Assembly: GCA_918797485.1 (NCBI GenBank) | Contig: CAKKNE010000005.1 | Span: 2,294,001 to 2,358,000 of the forward strand | DNA from: Pelagomonas calceolata | Taxonomy: Eukaryota > Sar > Pelagophyceae > Pelagomonadales > Pelagomonadaceae | DNA: 64,000 bases | Direction: 5' to 3' | Shown here: piece by piece, positions 33,855 through 43,300 of the stretch | Position numbering within the stretch: position 1 is the stretch's first letter | Layout: each line of letters begins with the position of its first letter | Position numbers and translations under genes: made by a program | Notes under the pieces: generated by a model | The model's input: only the letters and a program-made list of their open reading frames with translations | What the model was told of the DNA's origin: nothing | The model's database searches: none

Positions 33855-36626
33855 ATGTCGCATTACTACGATCTGCGCTTCGAGCGCAGCCTAGACAAAG
33901 CCCTGGAAGCAGCTCGACTCGCACTCAAGTCCGCCAAGTGCGTCAAATTGACGGACGAGGCCCACGCCTACGGCGACAAGTTCGCGGCTGCCGAAGTGGC
34001 CGTCCGCCTCGCGACGTCCTCATCTCTGGCGTTCGCCGAGCTGCTCGGCCTCGGCGCCACGAAAGCGTCGCAGATCCGTGACGCCAAGGGCGACGGCAAA
34101 CTCCAACTCGTGTGCGACTTCGGAGGCACGACCACGTACCTGAGGGAACGCGAGCGCGAGGTGGAAGGCCCGACGGTCGTCGTCGAGCAGAAGAAGGACA
34201 CCAAGGGGGGCTTCTTCGGCGGCTCCTCGACAACAAAAGAGACATCTACCAAAGTCACTACGAAAATCACCGAGCACCTCTGGACGCGCACGTGGTCGCT
34301 CCGTTTGATCGCGAAAAAAGGCGCGACGGAGATCGTGCTGCTGGACCACGCGCTGACCACGACGGAGGCGACGCGCGCGAAGGAGAATCGCCCCGAGCAG
34401 GCGCGCAAGAGCGTCACGCTCGCCGACGCGGACTGGCTCGTGAGCCTGGATCCGTCGTCGTTCTCCATCGACCGTGCGCACGAGGACACGAAGACGCCGC
34501 GGCGCAACGATGACGTCGAGGCGGCGCTGAAGCGCCTCCGGGAGCTCGCCCAATTCGCGCGCGCCATCGAGGCCAAGGCGTTCCCCGTCGACGTGTCGCG
34601 GGCGGTGGCCGCCGCAGGCCTCGGGGCCCAGCGCGACGCGGTCTTCCAGCCGGCGGCCTGCGTGGCGCTCGTCGAGGGTCCTGACGATGGCGCAACACCG
34701 CTCGACTCGTCGAACGAGGCCGAGCTTCTCGCGCACAGCCGCGCGACGGCCGCGACCGCCGCGCAGAACCTGGCGGCGGCGGCGACCAAGGCCCGCGAGA
34801 ATGCGGTAGAGAAGGATTCGGAGGCGCCCGCGTGCCTGCTGGACGCGACCGCGGCCCAGGTTTTACTTGGCAGCGGCCTCGTCCAGGCCGCGGCCACGAA
34901 CCTCGCGGGCGCCCTCGACCACTTGGAAAAAATGCTCTACGCGCAGCTGCGCGACGCCGTCGGCAAGGAGCTCACGCCGCAGGATTTCGAGAGCTACATG
35001 GTCTCGCATGAACGCAAACTGTTCAAACCGTGCTACCGGCCGGCGCCGCTCACTTATGCCGTGAGAAGATCGGCGACGGCGTTTCCCGACGGATCCTTGA
35101 GCCTCGAGGATTCAGACCGGGCGCCGGTCGCGGCGCTGTCGCGGCGCGTCGACGTGCCGGGAGACGAGCCGCGCGCGGTCCGACTCCCGCTCGGCGCCGC
35201 GACGATCGTCGAGTGCCAGGGCGAGACGTACGCGCACGCGTACACGGCGCGGACCTTCGCCGGCGCGCGGCCCGCGCCGCTCCAGCTCGTCGCGTCGGCG
35301 CGGCAGTTCTCGTCCTGGATCCTCGTGCTCGGCACGGTGACCGCAGTCGACGAATTCACGCCCGCGCACGCGATCGTGGTCTCGAACAAGGATGAAGTCA
35401 TCATACCGCTCTTGCTTGATCCGCTGCCGGCCCCCAAAGCGTTCCGCGACGCGATCGAGTCGCTGTCGCCCGAGCAGCAGGACTTCTGCAGGGCCTTCCG
35501 CGCGATGCAACTAGCCTCGTCGCTCTTCGGTATTCTGGTGGTGCAAGTGAAGCCGCAGCTCGAGGCGGTGCTGAACCTTCCGGCGGGCGCCCTGACGAAG
35601 GAGATCGAGCTCTCGTCGCAGCTCATGGATTTCCTGCAGACCTACTCCGTGCCGACCGACGTCCTCTCCTTCGACGGCGACGCGGCGCTCTCATCATCAG
35701 ATAAGGTCGCGGCGGTGAGGGCGCACGCGTCGACGATCAGCAAGATGGTGGCGGACGCGCGCGAGCGCGACCTCGCGGCGAAGAAGGCCGAGGCCCAGGC
35801 GGCTGTTTTGGATTCCATCGCGGACGAGGGCTTCTCTCTACCTGAGTGCGAGGAGGAGGCCGAGTGCGTGGGCGCCGTTATGACTTTCGATTGCGCCGCG
35901 CCGATGATGGGCGCCGCGCCGCCGGGCCGGAGCCGCGGCGGCGGCGGTGGTTCTTATGGTGGGAAGGGCGGCCGGCCCATGAAGATGCGGTCGAAGAGGG
36001 CGGGCGCGCTGCGGTCCACGGGCGGGGGACGCTACGAGCAGGACTTCGGCGCGCCGCCGCCGCCGCCGCGACCCTGCGCCGCAGCGCCCGCGAGCAACGG
36101 CGCGGTCCAGCCGCCGACGCCAACGCCGGCGCCGCCGCGCCCGCAGCAGACGGACGACGAGCCCGTCGCCGGCTTCGACGTCACGGCGCTGCCGCGGCGC
36201 CTCGACGCCGCCTTCGACAAGCTCGACGGGGACGCCTGCCTGCGTCCCACCACGATCAAGCCATCTACCCCTTGGCGCGTGTCGAGCCAGAAGGGCCTCC
36301 TCTCCGCCACGAAGCAAACGACCTACGACGCCGACCGCCTCGCCACCGAGAAAAGAAAAGCCTTCGAGTTGCTCGACGCTTTGACGCGGAGCGGCGCCAT
36401 CCCCCTGCTGTCGACGCAGCTCCACGTCGTCGTCGCGGCGACGCACGCGTTCGACCACGACGTGGCGGAGACGGTGATCCGCGACAACGTGAACCCGATC
36501 CTCAAGGCGGAACGGTCGTCGCTGCTGGTAGCCTCGACGCTGTTCGGCGCGGCGCCGCGGACCCTGGTCGAGCCGTCTCGCGTGCCGGCGCTAGCAGTTC
36601 ATGACGCGGCGCTGCTGGACGGGTAA
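33855..36626 (+). CDS. Large protein of unknown function, protist-type
   Basis: 923 residues from ATG 33855. Readable regions: an N-terminal helical/beta segment (MSHYYDLRFERSLDKALEAARLALKSAK), a strand-rich part (LQLVCDFGGTTTYLREREREVEGPTVVVEQKKD...WTRTWSLRLIAKKG), a long mixed region, and a conserved-looking block near 540-610 (SPEQQDFCRAFRAMQLASSLFGILVVQVKPQLEAVLNLPAGALTKEIELSSQLMDFLQTYSVPTDVLSF). There follow a Gly/Arg and Pro-rich linker and a C-terminal helical domain (DADRLATEKRKAFELLDALTRSGAIPLLSTQLHVVVAATHAFDHDVAETVIRDNVNPILKAERSSLLVASTLF). I have an impression that the PEQQ..AFR.MQL block recurs in oomycete and diatom proteins of unknown function. No catalytic motif is seen. Confidence 0.75.
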   Translation: MSHYYDLRFERSLDKALEAARLALKSAKCVKLTDEAHAYGDKFAAAEVAVRLATSSSLAFAELLGLGATKASQIRDAKGDGKLQLVCDFGGTTTYLREREREVEGPTVVVEQKKDTKGGFFGGSSTTKETSTKVTTKITEHLWTRTWSLRLIAKKGATEIVLLDHALTTTEATRAKENRPEQARKSVTLADADWLVSLDPSSFSIDRAHEDTKTPRRNDDVEAALKRLRELAQFARAIEAKAFPVDVSRAVAAAGLGAQRDAVFQPAACVALVEGPDDGATPLDSSNEAELLAHSRATAATAAQNLAAAATKARENAVEKDSEAPACLLDATAAQVLLGSGLVQAAATNLAGALDHLEKMLYAQLRDAVGKELTPQDFESYMVSHERKLFKPCYRPAPLTYAVRRSATAFPDGSLSLEDSDRAPVAALSRRVDVPGDEPRAVRLPLGAATIVECQGETYAHAYTARTFAGARPAPLQLVASARQFSSWILVLGTVTAVDEFTPAHAIVVSNKDEVIIPLLLDPLPAPKAFRDAIESLSPEQQDFCRAFRAMQLASSLFGILVVQVKPQLEAVLNLPAGALTKEIELSSQLMDFLQTYSVPTDVLSFDGDAALSSSDKVAAVRAHASTISKMVADARERDLAAKKAEAQAAVLDSIADEGFSLPECEEEAECVGAVMTFDCAAPMMGAAPPGRSRGGGGGSYGGKGGRPMKMRSKRAGALRSTGGGRYEQDFGAPPPPPRPCAAAPASNGAVQPPTPTPAPPRPQQTDDEPVAGFDVTALPRRLDAAFDKLDGDACLRPTTIKPSTPWRVSSQKGLLSATKQTTYDADRLATEKRKAFELLDALTRSGAIPLLSTQLHVVVAATHAFDHDVAETVIRDNVNPILKAERSSLLVASTLFGAAPRTLVEPSRVPALAVHDAALLDG

Positions 36627-37490
36627 CCGGCGCCGCGACACCGCGGCGGCGCAGTCCAAGTTGTTGTTGCCCGACTTGTAGCTCTCACCATCCCCTTGTA
36701 ATTTCCCATTCCCATTCAAGTAGCTTCGGCGGAGGAGGTAGAGTAGGGCACTTGTCACTGGGCCGCGGCGGCGGAGTGGAGGCGGCGCGTCGGGCCGCCC
36801 CGGGGAAAGGGCGCCACGCCTCTCGCTTGTGAAAGAGAGGTATGGGGGGTCGTCGGATCTTTCGCGCCGAGGCCCATTCCAGCACTCTCGCCTCGATGGT
36901 CGGCAAGCAATTTTGAGCTGCAATTTGAGCCGACGCCGCGTCGGCCGCGTCGGTTTTCTGGCAATCGTCGTGCAATCGTTGCTCACCAGAGTCATTTCCC
37001 ACGCGTTTCCGACGTTTCCGGCGCGACGACAAGCCGAAAAACACTGCCAAAGCTGCAGTGTGCATTTCATAAAAAAACGCCGACGGCGGCCCGATCCGCC
37101 GGCAACTCACGGCGAGCGTCGCGGACGACACCCGAGAACACCGACGACCGCCCGACCGCGCGCCGACCGCCCACGAGCGCGCCGCCCGCAGGTCGCGACC
37201 GCCGAGCTCGGCCTCTCGTGAAAATCGACGACCTCGTTCATCAATACATGGTCGACTCGAAGAACTTCACGTCGCCGGCGATGCCGCGGTGCAACGGCTT
37301 CCCGAAAGCTTGAGGGCCATTCCCAATCCTTTGCCTGTCCTTTCCGGGCCCCGGCTGAAGAAGAATCTGTCTTATAGCTTATTAACTTCTGTATATTTGA
37401 ACTTTGTTCACTCGCCTTGGGTAGCCGTGTGCAAAGTGGATGAATTTTAGCAGTACTTAGGTCAAAAATCGCTCGGGAGGACGCGTGTGG
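36627..37490. other. Convergent spacer with a short orphan frame
   Basis: 864 nt between two converging genes. Mostly non-coding, with (CGG)-rich and T-rich stretches. A 32-codon coding-like fragment lies at 37218-37313. No palindrome copy, as expected for a region without promoters. Confidence 0.5.
37218..37313 (+). pseudogene. Possible orphan 3' exon or gene fragment
   Basis: The frame VKIDDLVHQYMVDSKN then FTSPAMPRCNGFPKA, ending in TGA, has amino-acid composition and G/C-ending codons typical of genes here, unlike its surroundings. It is not attached to any start. It could be the last exon of a short gene (a CCCGCAG lies at about 37186-37192) or a fragment of a lost one. Family not recognised. 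Confidence 0.3.
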
Positions 37491-38720
37491 CTAGCGGAGC
37501 AGGGACGCCGTCACGGCGCGCGGCGAGGCCTGCGGCGTCCGCACGCCGCCGCCGCGGCGCGAGGGCGAGGGCGGCACGGGCCGCGTGACCGCGAGGTCCT
37601 CGAGGAGGTCGTCGAGCTCCTCCGCGCGGCTCGCCGGCTTCGCGCGCGGCGCGTCGGCCAGCAGCGTCGCGGCGTGCTTCTGGAGGTCGCGCCAGCACGC
37701 GTCGGCGAGCGACTGGAACTCCTTGGCGCCCTCGAGGAGCAGGTGGTAGTTCGACGAGCCGTGCTGGCGCCCGCCGGCGAAGTGCGCCTCGCCGGAGTAG
37801 TGCCGCGACGTGCCATGACCCGCGTTCGCCTGCCTAGGAACAGTCCTCTCCAGCTTCGCGCGCATGACGCGGAAGCCCGCGAGGCAGCGCTGCGGCGCGG
37901 AGTCGGCTTTGAGGGCAATCCTATCGGCTTCCGCGGCGGACTTGGCCGCCGCCGCGCCGGGAATTTTGATTGCGCCGCCGCCGGGCGACACGCTTACCAA
38001 TAGAGACGCCCTTAATACAGCATCAAAAAACTCCTCGAGCTCCAACCCGCCGAGCGTGTCCGCGTTCGTCACCGACGACGAGTCCACGAAGAGCTGGCCG
38101 ACGGCGTCACTTCCTAGTCTATCAGTAATATTGAAGGTCGAGCAGAACGTCGCCCATCCCGAAAAGGGCAGGGACTGCTGCATGCGGTCGACGTCGGCGC
38201 GCGGCGCGTGGCGCTGCAGGACTTTAATCTCGAAGTCCGTCGGCGTCTGGCCGTAGTACGCAAAAACCTTGGCGAGGCACGGCGCGAACGCTTTCAAAAC
38301 CGACGCGCAGGCGTCGCGGGCCGGCTCGATGTCCCGTTTATCTCGTTTGGGCCAGCCGCCGCACTTCGCGTCGACCAATGCCGCTAATGCTCGCGCCGGC
38401 CGCAGCTCCGGCTGCAACCTAGCTGCGACGACGCACAAAGCTCTTTTAAAGGCCGAGAAGGGGAACGTCCTTTTCGCGGTCCGGCCCGCCTCGGCGTGGT
38501 AGACGACGGTCAGTTGTTCCGGGGGAGCGCATCCTTCCAGCAACCTTAAAAACTCGCGCTTCTTCATCGTCGCCACGGGATCGCTCCGCGCGTGGTGCGC
38601 TCCTCTTAATGCGCCTCTGACGAAGACGGGCCAGAGGCGGTCGTTCAGGACCTCCATGTCGACGCTGCCGCCGAAGGTGCGCGTCGGCGGGTTGACCGGT
38701 GGCGCGGCGAAGGAGGTCAT
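37491..38720 (-). CDS. Unknown protein with EF-hand-like helical modules
   Basis: 409 residues. Two related helical modules can be seen, one at about 20-140 (MEVLNDRLWPVFVRGAL...MKKREFLRLLEGC...FPFSAFKRALCVVAARL) and one at about 150-255 (SVLKAFAPCLAKVFAYYG...LPFSGWATFCSTFNITDRLGSDAVGQLFVDSSS...GGLELEEFFDAVLRASLL). The pattern F..F..FC..F.I with a following L.L.EF/FF..L resembles degenerate paired EF-hands without calcium-binding loops, as in some protist and axonemal proteins. The C-terminal 120 residues are basic and disordered. The precise function is unknown. It is divergent from the ketopantoate reductase gene. Confidence 0.72.
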   Translation of the reverse strand: MTSFAAPPVNPPTRTFGGSVDMEVLNDRLWPVFVRGALRGAHHARSDPVATMKKREFLRLLEGCAPPEQLTVVYHAEAGRTAKRTFPFSAFKRALCVVAARLQPELRPARALAALVDAKCGGWPKRDKRDIEPARDACASVLKAFAPCLAKVFAYYGQTPTDFEIKVLQRHAPRADVDRMQQSLPFSGWATFCSTFNITDRLGSDAVGQLFVDSSSVTNADTLGGLELEEFFDAVLRASLLVSVSPGGGAIKIPGAAAAKSAAEADRIALKADSAPQRCLAGFRVMRAKLERTVPRQANAGHGTSRHYSGEAHFAGGRQHGSSNYHLLLEGAKEFQSLADACWRDLQKHAATLLADAPRAKPASRAEELDDLLEDLAVTRPVPPSPSRRGGGVRTPQASPRAVTASLLR

Positions 38721-39219
38721 CGTTTCGTTTACGCGGCTGGCGCGTGCAACAAGAAACAGTGAGGCAGAGAGGCAGCAGTTTTTTAGCTAGCGGTGCGGGC
38801 GGCGAGCGTGGCACAACGCGAAGGACTAGGTGGGTGTCCTGGGCGTCGTACGAGCGTGTGGTTCCCTTACGGTACGAGCTCTGTGCCGAGCAATTGCCGT
38901 CCAATGGACAGCGGCGGCGCGGGCTCGAAGATGGAAGCGACCGGATGTCTCCCCGTCGCGCGTCCGGAGACAGTGTGCGCGACGGCTAAAACGTCTTCTG
39001 GAAAGCTTGCTTGCTTGCTAGTGTCTTACAGGCCGCTAGCTCTGCGGGATCAGGCCTTGTCTTTGCGCAGCGTTTTGCTTGCCGCATAGCTGCATCCTTG
39101 CGTAAAGACCAGTGTATTTCATTTGGCAAACATACTGCATCCGCACACGGCTGCACGCTGTCTGCTGCATCTCGAGACCGCTACCAGCCTCTGCAGCCTC
39201 TGCTCGCCCAGCAGCCTGC
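38721..39219. other. Divergent spacer EF-hand-like / ketopantoate reductase
   Basis: 499 nt with a consensus palindrome copy at 39017-39040 preceded by a GCTT triplet run. No other feature. Confidence 0.6.
39017..39040 (+). promoter_or_regulatory. Recurrent promoter-type palindrome, copy 10
   Basis: GCTAGTGTCTTACA-gg-CCGCTAGC, exact consensus, preceded by GCTTGCTT. It lies 180 nt from ATG 39220 and 297 nt from the minus start at 38720. Confidence 0.8.
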
Positions 39220-40251
39220 ATGACATTGTGGCACGCCGCGCGCCGCCTGGCGTCATCATCATCCACAGCCATGCGCCCGCTCCGGGTGGGCGTCGTCGGC
39301 GCCGGCGCCGTGGGCACGTACTTTGGGGTGCGGCTCGCGGAGCTCGGCCACGACGTGCGCTTCTTGGTGCGGAAGCGCCACGACGCTCCCAAAAAACTGG
39401 GCGTCACGAGCTGGCAGGGCGACTTCGTGCTGGAGGGCCCGACGATCGTGCGGGAAGCGTCGGAGCTCGGCGACGATTTAGATTGGGTGCTCGTCGGCCT
39501 CAAGTCCACGGCGTTGGAACAGGAAAATGTATTACGGGACCTGCTCGAGCCCTGCGTCGCCCCGAATACGCGGGTCCAGCTCCTGATGAACGGTTTGGGC
39601 GCCGAGGAGAAGGCCGCCGAGATTGTGGATGCCAGACGCGTCCACGGCGGCCTCGTCTATGGCGGTCTGTCGCGGCGGGGCTTTGATGTTAATCATGCTG
39701 GCGTGCCCTGCGCCATCCACGGCGGCTCGTTTGTGGATGACGAAGCGGAGCTCGCGGCCGCGGAGCGGCTCTGGACGCCGGTCGATCGAGAAAAACCGGC
39801 GGGCGCCGTGGCCTACGTGCCCCAGCCCTGTTTACTCCTGGCGCAGTGGTCCAAGCTCGCGTGGAACGTGCCCTTTAACGGCTGCACGGTGCTCGCGGCC
39901 GGCGCCGACGTCGGCGCGTTGTGGAGGGACGCCGCGGGTAGGGAGGCGGCCGTCGCGGTCATGCGCGAGGTCTGCCGCGCGGCGAACGCGGACCTCGCGG
40001 CGCGCGGTAGTGCAGCCTCTCTGGACGAGGAGGCCGTCGTCGCGCGGCTGTCGGCCGTCACGGACGACATGGCTCAAGTGGATTACGTGCCGTCCACTAC
40101 AAAGGACTTCCGCGAGGGCCGGCGCATGGAGGTCGAGGCCATATTCGGGGAGCCGTTGAGGCGCGCTCTGGCGAACGGCGTGGCGACGCCGCGGCTCGAG
40201 GCCATGGCGGCGCTGCTGCGCGTCGCGAACGACCGCGTCGCGCCTAGCTAG
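39220..40251 (+). CDS. panE: 2-dehydropantoate 2-reductase (ketopantoate reductase)
   Basis: 343 residues. It reduces ketopantoate to pantoate with NADPH in pantothenate (vitamin B5, CoA) synthesis. The Rossmann motif VGVVGAGAVGTYFGVRLAELGHDVRFLVRK is at about 22-51. DWVLVGLKST, LMNGLGAEE and GGLVYGG follow, and the C-terminal helical domain has LLAQWSKLAWNVPFNGCTVLAGAD-type residues with the catalytic Lys in SKLAWN. Near the end VPSTTKDFREGRRMEVEAIFGEP matches the conserved SSMxQD-like and E(V)DxxxG region, here with TTKD. ATG 39220 gives an organelle-like leader (MTLWHAARRLASSSSTAM); ATG 39271 would give a cytosolic form. Confidence 0.85.
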   Translation: MTLWHAARRLASSSSTAMRPLRVGVVGAGAVGTYFGVRLAELGHDVRFLVRKRHDAPKKLGVTSWQGDFVLEGPTIVREASELGDDLDWVLVGLKSTALEQENVLRDLLEPCVAPNTRVQLLMNGLGAEEKAAEIVDARRVHGGLVYGGLSRRGFDVNHAGVPCAIHGGSFVDDEAELAAAERLWTPVDREKPAGAVAYVPQPCLLLAQWSKLAWNVPFNGCTVLAAGADVGALWRDAAGREAAVAVMREVCRAANADLAARGSAASLDEEAVVARLSAVTDDMAQVDYVPSTTKDFREGRRMEVEAIFGEPLRRALANGVATPRLEAMAALLRVANDRVAPS

Positions 40252-40310
40252 TAATTCAAGTTTACATTAATGGAACAAAAAAAGGGCCCGGGATGTGCAT
40301 GCGGAGTCGG

Positions 40311-43300
40311 CTACACGTGGGTGCCCTCGCTGGTTTCCTCCGCCGGGAGCGCTGGCGGTTGGTAACCCTCGCTGGTTTCCTCCGCCGGGAGCGCCGACGG
40401 TTGCCAACCCTCGCTGGTTTCCTCCGCCGGGAGCGCCGCGAGGGTTTCCTCCGCCGGGAGCGCCTCCTCCGCCGGGAGCGCCGACGGTTGCCGCCGCCCG
40501 CACTCGCCGCAGAACGGGCCGCGGAGGGCCGCGCCGCAGTCGATGCAAAAGTTCCGGCCCGGCGGCGCCGACGCCGCCTTGAGGACGTAGCTGGGGGCGG
40601 CCATCGTCTGTCCGTACGTGGCCATTTCCACGACGGGCGCGTCCAGGGGCGCATCCGGACGCTGGAGCCGCTGAATCTTTAAATACAGGATACCGAGGCC
40701 GACAATCAGCACAAGGCACACCGCCGCGGCGACGGACGCTATGATCGTGGACGTAGACGCAGCGTCCGGCCCGTCGTCTTTACTTTTGGCCTGCCCAGAT
40801 ATCGAGCAGGCACAACATTGGTGGTCTTCGGAGCATTCTGCCACATCCCTGTTGAGGGTGACGCAGTGGCCCCGGTGGTACTCGCACAGCCCGCCGTCGC
40901 ACTCTCCGTACTCGCGCGCCGACGAACAGCCGGCAGGCCAACCCCACGCCCCGTCGCCGTCGGCGTCGTTGAATCCGACCCAGACTTCGCCGCACGTGGC
41001 CTCGGCCCGGAGCGCATCGAGCGCGGTCTCGTCGGCGTCCGACGTCACGCAGGCCACAGTGCCGCCCAGACTCGCGCAGTGATTCTCGCAGGAACCAAAC
41101 GTCATTGGACCGCCGCTGACCTCGTATCCGCCGCCGCTGGCAAATCCATTAGACGCCGGGCAGCACGTGTATTGGCAGTCGTCGCCCGGACTCGGCGGCC
41201 ATGGCGAGTAGCCGTTCGCGCAGGTGGCCGGCTCGCCCCAGTTCATCGAGGCACAGCAGTCTTCGGCCCAGGATGTGCAGTAGTCCGGGCGGCAGCCGTT
41301 CTCCCACATCCAGTCCTCGTCCTCGTCCTCGTCGCCCTCGCCCTCGTCGGGGCCACATTCGTGCGGCAGCGCGCCGACCCTCGAGTCGCGCGTGATGAGG
41401 TAGGTTCCGATGTCGCCGACGTCCTCCATGCACTCGCAGTCGTGTTGGCAGTAGCAGTCGCCGCCGTCCCCCCAGTCGATGGCCACCAGGCCGTCGCCGT
41501 AGTAGCCTAGGCACATCGCCCAGCAGTCACCTGGCGACGCCGCGCAGCCCACGTGTTCGTCCAGGTCGCTGTAGCACCACCCATTCCCGGCGCCGTGATT
41601 CGTCGTGCCGCTTGGCGAGGAGCTGCGGTCGTCGGACGTCTCGATGTCGCAGTCCTCGTCCTCGTCCTCGTCCCAGTCGTCGTCGTCGTCCTCGTCCCCC
41701 TCGCACTCGTCCTCGTCGCCCTGGTCGTAGGCCGCCGGCCCGGTCGCGAAAATCCGCAAGTAGCGCACGGTATCGCAGCCCGGCGTGGCACGACACTCGC
41801 ACTCGTAGCCACACACGAGCACGGACCCTTCGTTGTAAGTGTAAGCCCGCATGTCACCGTTTTGGTCGCCCGAGTCGGTTTTCACCTCGATGCCGCAGCC
41901 CGGCGAGACGCGGAAGAAGTCAGTGCCGCTGCAGGCGTCGTCGTGGATGTCGATCCACTCTGCGCCGTCCGTGCCGCGCCACTCGACGCCGCAGTATCCG
42001 CCGTTCGTGCCACAGCAGGGTTCATCGGAGCCGTCGTGCATGCCTCCCTCGCACGTGCTCTTGGGGTTGCAGGTGCAGCCGGCGATCTCGTAGGCGCGCA
42101 CCGTGCACGACGCCGGCGAGGGCGTCGGGGCTGGCGTGATGGTGGGCCGCGGCGTGCCGCCCTGGCACCCCATCGTCTCAAAACAGCCGCCCACGCGGAC
42201 GCAGACGGCGCCGAGGTCGCCCCACTCCTCGCTAACCTGGGGGCAGTAGCCCCGCGCGGGCCGCGTCCAGCAAAGCTCTTCCTCATCTCCATCCCAGAAG
42301 CAGGGCGGGTGATCTTCCGCGTAAGGCCCTTCGGCGCCGCCGTACTCGTAGCCCGAGCTCAGGTCCGCGGCTCGTTGGCAGGCTCCCTCGGTCGCCGGGA
42401 AATCGTAGCCCTCCGGGCAGCCCGTCATGTACGGCGCTAGGTAGATGTCGTCGGCGCAGTCGCCTGGTTTGTTGTTGTTGTTGTTGTTGTTGTTGCAGAG
42501 CGCGTGGGGCCAGTCCAGGTCCCAGGCGTCGAACCAGGCGGACTGCGCGTAGTTTGGGGCGTCGAACCAGGTCCCTTCGTAAACCCCGCCCCGGACGTCG
42601 CCGGAATTCATGACCGCGTCGGCCTTGTCGTGTTCCCAGTCGTGGGGCTCGCCAGACTGACTGTCCCAGTTCAGATATGCGGGCGTCGAGCCGTCGGACC
42701 AGACCCAGGTCCCGTTGTGCGTGACAGTTGCTCGACCCCCGTGGTTGACCTCCTGCAGGTCGAGCCAACACACGGCCATGTCGCACTGGCTCAGCGCGTT
42801 GACGTTCTGTTCAAACGAATCGATGCGCGCGAGGCCGTCGGCGCCGCAGTACTCGCGCGCGACCTCCTTGCTGGCGACCTCGTCGTCGGAGCGGTAGTAG
42901 CTCGTCGTGCACGTCTTCTCGCCCCCGGTCTCGCAGACGGCCTCGCAGTTCTGCCGGGCCTCGAGTTCTTCGTTCTGATCGTTATGATAGGCGCACGTGC
43001 CCTCGTGGAACTCGTCGCAATCGTCGTCCCAGGGGATCATGTTGCACCGCCAGAGGTAGTAGCACAGCTCGCAATGCCCCTCGCCGTCCTCGTCGACGTA
43101 GCAGAACTTGCACTCGCCCTCGCAGTCGTCGTTCGAGTCGCAGGGCTCGTAGCGGCGCTCCTCTTCGTCTTCGCAGCCGCGCAGGGACCCGCAGGCCTCG
43201 TCCCGGAACCAGTTACCTACCTCCGAGCCGTCGTCGAAGTCGCAGCCCCCGCGGACGAAGGACTCGCGCTCGCTCTCCCCGACGGCGTCGCCGCACTCGT

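Noticed and set aside
36829-37221. 130-codon plus-strand frame in the convergent spacer
   Set aside because: Its composition shifts abruptly along its length, the frame is not codon-biased in its first half, and no domain is seen.
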